A stretch of DNA of 64,000 nucleotides, from assembly GCA_036821905.1 (NCBI GenBank), contig DAISIR010000008.1, positions 1 through 64,000 of the forward strand. Reading direction: 5' to 3'. This document shows positions 33,834-40,758 of this stretch, one piece after another; within the stretch, counting starts at the first letter, position 1, and each line of letters starts with the position of its first letter. This DNA is from Brooklawnia sp937867175. Its GTDB lineage: Bacteria > Actinomycetota > Actinomycetes > Propionibacteriales > Propionibacteriaceae. The notes under the pieces were generated by a model that did no database searches, was not told the DNA's origin, and saw nothing but the letters and a program-made list of their open reading frames with translations. Both the position numbers and the translations under genes were made by a program.

Positions 33834-35144
33834 TCACTGCTGACCCGTGACGGAGGCGCCACGCTTGCCGATGGGCACGTAATCACGTGCCGCCGGACCG
33901 ACGTAGACCTGCCGTGGGCGTCCGATCTTCAGCCTCGGATCGGAACGCATCTCGCGCCACTGGGCGATCCAGCCCGGTAGGCGTCCGATCGCGAACAAGA
34001 CCGTGAACATCTCCTTCGGGAAGCCCATCGCCTCATAGATCAGACCCGAGTAGAAGTCGACGTTCGGGTAGAGCTTGCGCTCGGTGAAGTAGTCGTCCGA
34101 CAACGCGGTCTGCTCCAGTTCCTGGGCCAACTCGAGCAGGTCGCGTCGTCCGGCCCGCAGGCGCATCACGGCGTCGGCGTGCTGCTTGATGATCGCCGCC
34201 CGGGGATCGTAGTTGCGATAGATGCGGTGGCCGAACCCCATCAGTTTGATCCCGGCCTTCTTGTCCTTGACCTGTTGCACATATTCTTTGACGCTGATGC
34301 CGGATTCCTTGATCGCCGCCAGCATCTCGACAACCGCCTGGTTGGCACCGCCATGCAGCGGACCGGAAAGCGCGTTCACCCCACCGGCCACCGACGCGTA
34401 GATGTTCGCGCCCGACGATCCGATCAACCGCACCGTGGAGGTCGAACAGTTCTGTTCGTGGTCGGCGTGCAGGACGAGCAGCACGTCAAGGGCGCGGGTG
34501 ATCTCGTCGTGGAACTCATACGGTTCAGTCGGGTAGCCGAAGCTCATCCGCAGGAAGTTCTCCACGTAGCTGAGCGAGTTGTCCGGGTAGAGCATCGCCT
34601 CACCACGTGAGTTCTTGTAGCCGTAGGCGGCCAGCGTCGGCACCTTCGCGATCAACCGCTCGGTCGCCTTCTCGATCGCCTCGGGGGTCTCGCCCAGCGA
34701 ATCGAAGCTGAACGTCGACAGCATCATCAGCCCGCTGGCCAGCACCGGCATGGGATGCGAACGGCGCGGGAACATCTGGAAGAACTCACGCATCCGCTCG
34801 TCCACCATCGTCTTGCGACGGATGCGGTCCTCCCAGGTAGCCAACTGGGCAGCGGTCGGCAGCTCACCGTAGATCACCAGGTAGGCGGTCTCCAAGAAGG
34901 TGGATTCCTCGGCCAACTGCTCGATCGGGTACCCGCGGTAACGCAGAATGCCGGCATCACCGTCGATGAAGGTGATCGCCGACGTGGCCGAGGCGGTGTT
35001 CGCGAAGCCCGGATCAAACGTGACATGCCCGGTGCTGCCGAGCAGCTTGCCAATGTCGAGGCCATCGGGGCCCTCGGTGGCCTGGATCGCGGGGAGTACG
35101 AGCGGCTCTTGGTCGAGGCCGGTTAGCTGAACGAGATCGGTCAC
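33834..35144 (-). CDS. gltA: Citrate synthase
   Basis: 436 aa type II citrate synthase. Catalytic regions: LHADHEQNCSTSTVRL (His), GPLHGGANQAVVEML (His) and MGFGHRIYRNYDPRA (His/Arg), plus a late Asp in NVDFYSGLIY. An N-terminal beta-rich domain (about 1-65) is present as in hexameric bacterial enzymes. Start GTG 35144 has AGGAAGGG about 10 bases upstream; a GTG at 35177 is also possible. It feeds oxaloacetate and acetyl-CoA to citrate. Confidence 0.95.
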   Translation of the reverse strand: MTDLVQLTGLDQEPLVLPAIQATEGPDGLDIGKLLGSTGHVTFDPGFANTASATSAITFIDGDAGILRYRGYPIEQLAEESTFLETAYLVIYGELPTAAQLATWEDRIRRKTMVDERMREFFQMFPRRSHPMPVLASGLMMLSTFSFDSLGETPEAIEKATERLIAKVPTLAAYGYKNSRGEAMLYPDNSLSYVENFLRMSFGYPTEPYEFHDEITRALDVLLVLHADHEQNCSTSTVRLIGSSGANIYASVAGGVNALSGPLHGGANQAVVEMLAAIKESGISVKEYVQQVKDKKAGIKLMGFGHRIYRNYDPRAAIIKQHADAVMRLRAGRRDLLELAQELEQTALSDDYFTERKLYPNVDFYSGLIYEAMGFPKEMFTVLFAIGRLPGWIAQWREMRSDPRLKIGRPRQVYVGPAARDYVPIGKRGASVTGQQ

Positions 35145-35257
35145 CTTGACACGCCCTTCCTGACGCAGCACTGCCACTCCACCCTAATCGGATCGGCGCC
35201 CCGCCGCAGGGCATCGCACGATGCCCGAGCCCGGGTGGACGCGGTCGCGCGTCCGTG

Positions 35258-36445
35258 TCAGACCCGGGGCGGCACCGGCAGGGCAGCCAGGTCTCGATGC
35301 AGCAACCGCCGGGCCTGGGCCTGCTGCTCGGCAGTGCGCCAAGGAACGCCGTGGAACCCATCGAGAGTGGCATCGGCCACTGCTCGCAGCCCAGCGTCAC
35401 TGATCAGTCCCAACCCATGGACCGCGACGGCCGCCCCCACATAGGTATCGAAGAAGACGATCCCTCGCTCGGCGTACTGGGCCCGCACGGCCGCGTCGGT
35501 ACCCACCACGTCGTGGATGAGCACCGCGTCAACGCTGCCGGCGAACTCGGTCAGCAGCCGCTCGCCGACCCGCACGTCCCCCTGCCCGGAGTCGCCGATG
35601 AAGACGAGCCGATACTCCGGGAACAGGGCGTGGTAGTGGGTGATGTTCTGGATCTTCTTCTCGGCCATGCCTGCGTGGCTGAGAAGATGCAGCATCGAGC
35701 CGGTCAGCATGGACGACACCGAAACCCCCGCCCCGCGCAGCTTCTTGCGGGTCTGGTCCTCAACCCAGCCGAGCAGGTCGGCCGGACGCGCGGTGATGAA
35801 CGTCAGGTCGCCGAGCGATCTGGGTTTCGAGTCGGGTCCGAGGTCGAGGGCCTCCCACAACGCCACCACCCCCGGATAGACAACGCCTTTTGGGAAGCGC
35901 CGGTCGTGCAGGCTGCAGATCGTGGTGTCGTCGATGTCCGACAGCACCTTGGCCTCAAGATCGGTCACCGCCGTGGCTTGGACGGCAATGTGCGCGAGCA
36001 TCTGTTGGCGGATCTCGTTGCTGTCGATGTCGCGATAGATCAGTTCTTCGAGGTCATGGTGGTTGGGGGTGGCATCGATCAGGTTCTTCAGCACCGTCAG
36101 GTCGGCCCCCATGACGTCTGTGAACAGGTCCCGGACGATGAGTTCGTCGCGACGCGATGTGCGTCCGGTTTGCAGCGCATGGATGAGGGCCGCCCGGGCC
36201 GGCTGATCAAGCTCAGCGCGCCGCCGCACGCCCAACAGCTCCATCAGGTCGTCGAAGTGGCTGGGACCGAACCGGCCGGCGGACATGACGCCAACCAGCC
36301 GGTCGGTCAGCTTGGGGTCGGCCAGCATCTCGCTCAGCTGCTCGGCGTCCGCCCTGACCAGCAGGTCGACGATGACACGCTGGGTCTGGGCGTTGGGGCG
36401 GCCGGACAGCAATTCGCGCAGCAGGCTGATCGCGGGGGTCGTCAT
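35258..36445 (-). CDS. App1-like phosphatidate phosphatase domain protein
   Basis: 395 aa. The N-terminal helical region (about 1-165) is unassigned. The C-terminal half is a DUF2183/App1 catalytic domain of the HAD superfamily: LSDIDDTTICSLHDRRFPKG with the DxDxT nucleophile motif, then FITARPADLLGWVEDQTRK and LVFIGDSGQGD as later HAD motifs. Yeast App1 removes phosphate from phosphatidic acid. The ATG overlaps the stop of the upstream lipid kinase by four bases (ATGA), so a kinase and a phosphatase of possibly related lipids are made together. Confidence 0.78.
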   Translation of the reverse strand: MTTPAISLLRELLSGRPNAQTQRVIVDLLVRADAEQLSEMLADPKLTDRLVGVMSAGRFGPSHFDDLMELLGVRRRAELDQPARAALIHALQTGRTSRRDELIVRDLFTDVMGADLTVLKNLIDATPNHHDLEELIYRDIDSNEIRQQMLAHIAVQATAVTDLEAKVLSDIDDTTICSLHDRRFPKGVVYPGVVALWEALDLGPDSKPRSLGDLTFITARPADLLGWVEDQTRKKLRGAGVSVSSMLTGSMLHLLSHAGMAEKKIQNITHYHALFPEYRLVFIGDSGQGDVRVGERLLTEFAGSVDAVLIHDVVGTDAAVRAQYAERGIVFFDTYVGAAVAVHGLGLISDAGLRAVADATLDGFHGVPWRTAEQQAQARRLLHRDLAALPVPPRV

Positions 36446-37425
36446 GATGCCCCCGGCTCGCGCGCCGGCAGATGCACCCGCAGGCAGCGCGGCTGAATCC
36501 AGGCCTGTAGAGACGTGACGTGCGTCACGACGTCGCCGTCCAGTTGCACGGGCGCCGGGTCGACTGGGCGCACCCGCAGCCGTTCGGCCCGCCGGTAGCG
36601 CAGTGCCGAGACGTCCATGTCTGGACTTAGGATGCCTTTGGCGGCCACCGGCAACCATTGCAGCCAATGCTTGATCGGCACCTCGAGGACCTCCATCAGC
36701 CCGTCATCCGACTGGGCCTGCGGGTAGACGACCAATCCGCCCGGCGCGTCCCTGATCAGACCCGCCAGCACCGACCAGGTCACGATGGTGCGCTCAGGCT
36801 GGTCGTCCACCTTGACATGCATCGGCAACGCCGGACGCGTTGCCTGCCTTACGCCCTGCAAGGCGTAGGCCGCCGCCCCGATCCGCACCTTGGCACTCAA
36901 GTGTGTGCGGGCAACAGTCTCTGCGTCTCTGCCGATGCCGGCCATGGTGAGGAATGGTTCGTCGAACTGGCGGCCGTCGACGGTTTGCAGCCTGGCCCAG
37001 CCGAGGTCGAGCTCGGTGCTCGGACCGGATAGCGCAATCGCCACCTTGGTGCGCAGGTCGAGGCTGGTCAGGCCGAGGTTGTAGGCCAGCACGTTGCCAG
37101 AGCCCAAGGCGACGATACCGAGCCGGATGCCGGTGCCCGCTAGTTCGCGGGCGACCTGACGAACCGTGCCGTCACCCCCGATCACCAGGACGACGTCGGC
37201 CCCGGCCTCGACCGCCTGGCGAGCCTGCTGCGAGCCGGTCTCCTCCCGGGTGGTTGCAAGCGACCGGGGGGCGTCGATACCCATTCGATAACACTGGCCG
37301 ACGACCTCGGCGACCGCGCTGCTGGCACGCCTGGCCAGCGGATTGACCACGACAAAGGGCCGGACGGCGGCCGGGGTCTCCAACATGGACGCGCTGGCAA
37401 CCCAAGACTGGCGAGTCTTCATCAC
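36442..37425 (-). CDS. Diacylglycerol kinase-family lipid kinase
   Basis: 327 aa. DAGK catalytic domain: FVVVNPLARRAS at the start, VLVIGGDGTVRQVARELAG as the GGDGT nucleotide-binding motif, and LGIVALGSGNVLAYNLGL as the second conserved block. Phosphorylates diacylglycerol or a related lipid or sphingoid using ATP. The start is uncertain between GTG 37425 (weak -10 CACAAT 7 bases before) and ATG 37422. Operon with the App1-like gene. Divergent from the SPFH operon. Confidence 0.85.
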   Translation of the reverse strand: MMKTRQSWVASASMLETPAAVRPFVVVNPLARRASSAVAEVVGQCYRMGIDAPRSLATTREETGSQQARQAVEAGADVVLVIGGDGTVRQVARELAGTGIRLGIVALGSGNVLAYNLGLTSLDLRTKVAIALSGPSTELDLGWARLQTVDGRQFDEPFLTMAGIGRDAETVARTHLSAKVRIGAAAYALQGVRQATRPALPMHVKVDDQPERTIVTWSVLAGLIRDAPGGLVVYPQAQSDDGLMEVLEVPIKHWLQWLPVAAKGILSPDMDVSALRYRRAERLRVRPVDPAPVQLDGDVVTHVTSLQAWIQPRCLRVHLPAREPGAS

Positions 37426-37451
37426 GACTCTTATTGTGCACGAAGATAAAG

Positions 37452-37470
37452 TGATAGCATTTTGATATCA
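37452..37470 (+). promoter_or_regulatory. Tandem palindromic operator before the SPFH/RHH operon
   Basis: TGATAGCA (37452-37459) and TGATATCA (37463-37470) are two 8-base copies of the palindrome TGATATCA (the first with one change), 3 bases apart. They lie 22 bases before the SPFH start. Such spacing suits a pair of ribbon-helix-helix dimers, and an RHH protein is the second gene of the operon. The divergent lipid kinase start is 26 bases away on the other side. Confidence 0.6.
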
Positions 37471-37491
37471 CCCATACGGAGAGGAACAGTG

Positions 37492-38472
37492 ATGGCGACC
37501 CTGAACGGAGTCTCAGCAGACCCGACTGACGAATCGAGCGGCGGACAACCCGCGGGGCACCCCGTCGGGCTGCAAGGCGCGCGGGTCGACATCTCGGAAC
37601 GCGAGGCGTGGTACGCCAACGGGGCGGTAGGCGTGCTGCTGACGTTCGGCCTCCTCCTCGGCGGCACGGTCGCGATGATCATGGCCGGTATCCAACTGGA
37701 GAACGGTACCGGCGGGCAAGCCTTGATGATCGCGGGGTTGGTGGCTCTGCTGGTTTCGACGGTACCCGCGACAATGCTGACGATCGTGCAGCCCGGCGAG
37801 ACTCGGGTGGTCACCTTCTTCGGCAACTACGTCGGCACGATTCGAAAGGCCGGCCTCCACGCCACCGTGCCGTTCACCGCGAAGCGGAAGGTCTCGGTGC
37901 GCGTGCACAACTTCGAGACCAACGAACTGAAGGTGAACGACTCGGACGGCAACCCGGTCAACATTGCCGCGATCGTGGTCTGGCAGGTCGCCGACACCGC
38001 CAAGAGCGTCTTCGCCGTCGAGGACTACCAAGCGTTCGTGAGCGTGCAGTCCGAGGCGGGGCTGCGTCATGTCGCGTCCGGACATCCCTATGACAACGCT
38101 GCGCCCGGCGAGGAGACGCTGCGGGGGTCGACGGAGTTGGTGGCCGATGAACTGGCCCATGAGGTCGCCGACCGGATCGCCATCGCCGGCCTTGAGGTGA
38201 TCGAGACCCGCATCTCAGCGCTGGCCTACGCCCCAGAGATCGCCCAAGCGATGCTGCAACGCCAGCAAGCATCCGCGGTGATCGCCGCCCGCGAGAAGAT
38301 CGTCGAGGGGGCCGTGACCATGGTCCAGAACGCCCTCGATCGGCTCGAGGTGGACGCCATCGTGCACCTCGACGATGAACGCAAGGCCGCCATGGTCAGC
38401 AACCTGCTGGTGGTACTGTGCTCCGACTCCCGGGTCAGCCCGGTCGTGAACACCGGCAGCCTCTACACATAG
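37492..38472 (+). CDS. SPFH/band 7 domain membrane protein
   Basis: 326 aa. Cytosolic N-terminus, two membrane helices (about 42-64 and 75-98), then an SPFH/band 7 domain (about 100-290): VQPGETRVVTFFGNYVGT, GLHATVPFTAKRKVSVR, NIAAIVVWQVADTAKSVF, DRIAIAGLEVIETRISALAYAPEIAQAML. SPFH proteins form oligomers on membranes and organise membrane domains or chaperone membrane proteins. GGAGAGGAAC precedes the ATG. Followed 9 bases later by a ribbon-helix-helix gene. Confidence 0.88.
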   Translation: MATLNGVSADPTDESSGGQPAGHPVGLQGARVDISEREAWYANGAVGVLLTFGLLLGGTVAMIMAGIQLENGTGGQALMIAGLVALLVSTVPATMLTIVQPGETRVVTFFGNYVGTIRKAGLHATVPFTAKRKVSVRVHNFETNELKVNDSDGNPVNIAAIVVWQVADTAKSVFAVEDYQAFVSVQSEAGLRHVASGHPYDNAAPGEETLRGSTELVADELAHEVADRIAIAGLEVIETRISALAYAPEIAQAMLQRQQASAVIAAREKIVEGAVTMVQNALDRLEVDAIVHLDDERKAAMVSNLLVVLCSDSRVSPVVNTGSLYT

Positions 38473-38481
38473 TGGGGTGTC

Positions 38482-38715
38482 ATGGTTGAGCGAAAGCAGG
38501 TGCTGCTACGGCTGGACCCAGCCGTGCACGATGCCCTGCAGCGCTGGGCCAGCGACGAATTGCGCTCGGTGAACGCCCAGATCGAGGTGCTGTTGCGCCG
38601 GGAACTGCAGCAGGCCGGGCGACTGCCCGACCAGGTGAAACCGCTGCCCCGGCGCGGCAGGCCGCCCGAGCAGGGTGAGTGGCGCCAGCCACCGGAACCC
38701 GACTCGCCGGACTGA
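38482..38715 (+). CDS. Arc-type ribbon-helix-helix DNA-binding protein
   Basis: 77 aa. ERKQVLLRLDPAVHDALQRW forms the DNA-contacting strand and first helix and SVNAQIEVLLRREL the second helix, the Arc/MetJ fold. A Pro/Arg-rich tail follows. No toxin gene accompanies it; instead it follows the SPFH gene by 9 bases. It probably binds the TGATATCA repeats at 37452-37470 to control its own operon. Confidence 0.82.
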   Translation: MVERKQVLLRLDPAVHDALQRWASDELRSVNAQIEVLLRRELQQAGRLPDQVKPLPRRGRPPEQGEWRQPPEPDSPD

Positions 38716-38743
38716 CCACGGCGGGCGGGGTCCGGCCGGCGGC

Positions 38744-39760
38744 TCAGCTCACCGAGAGGGACCACAACCCCTTGTGGGCAAGCGGGCGCCAGCCCAGATC
38801 GGTGTTGATCCGCAGCATGTGGACGTTGTCAGCCGCATTGTGGGTGATGATGCGCCGCACCTGTGGGTACTGCTCGCGCACCAAGGCAGCGGCCAAGGCC
38901 TTCAGTGACTGACCCAAGCCGCGCCCGCGGTGCCCCGACGCCACCGAAGTGTCCCACTGGTAGGCCAGCGTCGTGCCGCCCTGCACCGCGACCTGGGTCA
39001 GGCCCGCGACCGCGTCGTCCGGGGCCAGCGCCAGCACGCTCACCAGCAGTCGTCCGGCCTCGACCGCGCTCGCCTCGTCGGCTGCGACCCGCTCGGCGGT
39101 GAACTCCTCGGCCACGTAGCCGGTCTCACCGGTCGGGGCGTCGGCCATCGTGATCTCGTGCATAGCAGCCACCTGCGCCCGCCAGCACACCGGCGTGGGA
39201 CCGAACCAGTGCACCAACCGATAGCCGTCGGCGGGCGGCTCGGGCTCGCCGGATTCGAGCGGATCGACTTCCGAAACGCGATAAACATGGGCAAGCCGGG
39301 CACCCGCCGAAACCAGCAGGTCGGCAACCACGTCGCGTCCGACCGACCCGATGCCGGTTGGTGAACGCAGTTGCTCGTCGGCGGACGCATGCAGGTACCA
39401 GACCGTCAACTGATTGCGCCGATGCTCGCGGGCGAACTCGCGGCAAACGCCCAGTGCCGCCGGTAGGACCGAGGCCGGGTCGAAATTCGGGTGCAGCCAG
39501 ATCTCGGCTTCGGTTGGGCCGTCGCTGCCGAGGTTCGCCTCCAGTTCGACGGCGGCGAAGTCGACCCCGTCGGCGCTGAGCAGCGCCCAATCCTTGACGA
39601 TGGGCGGCACCTGGTTCCGCACTGCGGCGGCGACCTCGCGACCCAGCCAGGCGAGCTCTGCGTTGCCCACGCGGCTGTTCGAAACCGCCGCCGTCAACTG
39701 CTCGACTCGTTCTGCCTGCCCGGCTAGCTGTTCGCCGGGGCTCAACTTCACGGTCTCCAC
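38744..39760 (-). CDS. Two-domain GNAT acetyltransferase
   Basis: 338 aa. The C-terminal GNAT domain is clear: TLAYQWDTSVASGHRGRGLG with the acetyl-CoA loop, and NAADNVHMLRINTDLGWRP. The N-terminal half is a degenerate GNAT-like domain (EIWLHPNFDP, LTVWYLHASADEQLR). This is a common actinobacterial layout with unknown substrates. It is not a good match to mycothiol synthase. The GTG at 39760 is preferred because TATGCT lies 6 bases before it. Confidence 0.75.
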   Translation of the reverse strand: METVKLSPGEQLAGQAERVEQLTAAVSNSRVGNAELAWLGREVAAAVRNQVPPIVKDWALLSADGVDFAAVELEANLGSDGPTEAEIWLHPNFDPASVLPAALGVCREFAREHRRNQLTVWYLHASADEQLRSPTGIGSVGRDVVADLLVSAGARLAHVYRVSEVDPLESGEPEPPADGYRLVHWFGPTPVCWRAQVAAMHEITMADAPTGETGYVAEEFTAERVAADEASAVEAGRLLVSVLALAPDDAVAGLTQVAVQGGTTLAYQWDTSVASGHRGRGLGQSLKALAAALVREQYPQVRRIITHNAADNVHMLRINTDLGWRPLAHKGLWSLSVS

Positions 39761-39766
39761 CAAATC

Positions 39767-39825
39767 AGCATAGGGCCATCCCGCTGCGGAGCCCGCCCGG
39801 ACGGCGGCGGGCAGGCCAATAGAGT
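39767..39825. promoter_or_regulatory. Divergent leaderless promoters of the GNAT gene and panE
   Basis: Minus-strand TATGCT (39767-39772) is 6 bases before the GTG at 39760. Plus-strand TAGAGT (39820-39825) is 6 bases before the panE ATG at 39832. Confidence 0.55.
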
Positions 39826-39831
39826 GAAACC

Positions 39832-40758
39832 ATGACTGGCCCCATTGAGCGGATCGCGATAGTCGGAACCGGCGCGATGGGTGGCATGTACGCCGCCCAC
39901 TTCGCCCGGGCGGGGTTCGAAGTCGAGCTGGTGGCTCGCGGGGAGCGCGCCGAGCGGCTCCGTGCGGGTCTGACGGTGAACGCTGAGCCGCTGGTGGCGT
40001 CGGTGATCGACATCGACCAGGTTCAGGACGCCGAGCCCGCCGACCTGCTGATCTTCGCGGTCAAAGACCGGCACCTCGCCGACGCGATCACCGACGCCGC
40101 CGTGGTGGTCGGGCCTCAGACGATCATCCTGTCGATCCTGAACGGCCTCGACTCCGAGGACCGCATCGCGGCCCGCTACGGCAACGAGCGGGTGCTGCTG
40201 TGCGTGGCACTGGGCATGGATGCCGAACGGGAAGGCCACCAGATCCGCTTCCGACAGGCCGGCCGGCTGGTCTTCGGCCGCGCCTTGAACGGCCCCGAAC
40301 CGGACGCGAGCGTGGCTGCCGTCCAGCAGGCACTCGACCGGGCCGGACTGGCCTGGCAGACCCCACCCGACATGCGGCAAACCATCTGGTCGAAGTTCTA
40401 CTTCAATGTCGGCATCAACCAAGCGTCCGCATTGCTGCACGCACCCTACGGGGCGTTCCAGGCCGACGGGGACGCCCGACGGCTGATGAAGGCGCTGATG
40501 ACAGAGGTCTTGCAGATCGCGGTCGCGGAAGGGGTCGGCCTGGGCGACCAGGATGTCGCGCGGTGGGACGCTGTGCTGGCGAGCATGCCAGCCGCCGGCT
40601 GGACGTCGATGGCCCAAGACACCAATGCCGGCCGCGAGACCGAGGTCGAGACGTTCGCCGGACGTGTGGTCGCCCTCGGTGAGCGGCATGCCATCCCGGT
40701 CCCGTTCAATCAGGCGATGCTGTGGGCGCTGCGCGCCAGCCACCCTGATCAGGCGTAG
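39832..40758 (+). CDS. panE: 2-dehydropantoate 2-reductase
   Basis: 308 aa. NADPH-dependent reduction of ketopantoate to pantoate for coenzyme A. The N-terminal Rossmann motif IVGTGAMGGMYAAHFARAGF (GxGxxG) is followed by FAVKDRHLADAI with a conserved Lys, and a helical C-domain with WSKFYFNVGINQASALL containing the catalytic Lys. Length is normal. Its stop overlaps the stop of the convergent nfn gene by 10 bases. Confidence 0.85.
   Translation: MTGPIERIAIVGTGAMGGMYAAHFARAGFEVELVARGERAERLRAGLTVNAEPLVASVIDIDQVQDAEPADLLIFAVKDRHLADAITDAAVVVGPQTIILSILNGLDSEDRIAARYGNERVLLCVALGMDAEREGHQIRFRQAGRLVFGRALNGPEPDASVAAVQQALDRAGLAWQTPPDMRQTIWSKFYFNVGINQASALLHAPYGAFQADGDARRLMKALMTEVLQIAVAEGVGLGDQDVARWDAVLASMPAAGWTSMAQDTNAGRETEVETFAGRVVALGERHAIPVPFNQAMLWALRASHPDQA

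Noticed and set aside
38482..38715. RHH protein as an antitoxin
   Set aside because: No toxin gene is next to it; the neighbours are an SPFH protein and a GNAT enzyme with housekeeping-type features.
38744..39760. Two-domain GNAT as mycothiol synthase MshD
   Set aside because: Two GNAT halves are present, but the sequence fits the general actinobacterial GNAT group better and no mycothiol gene is nearby.
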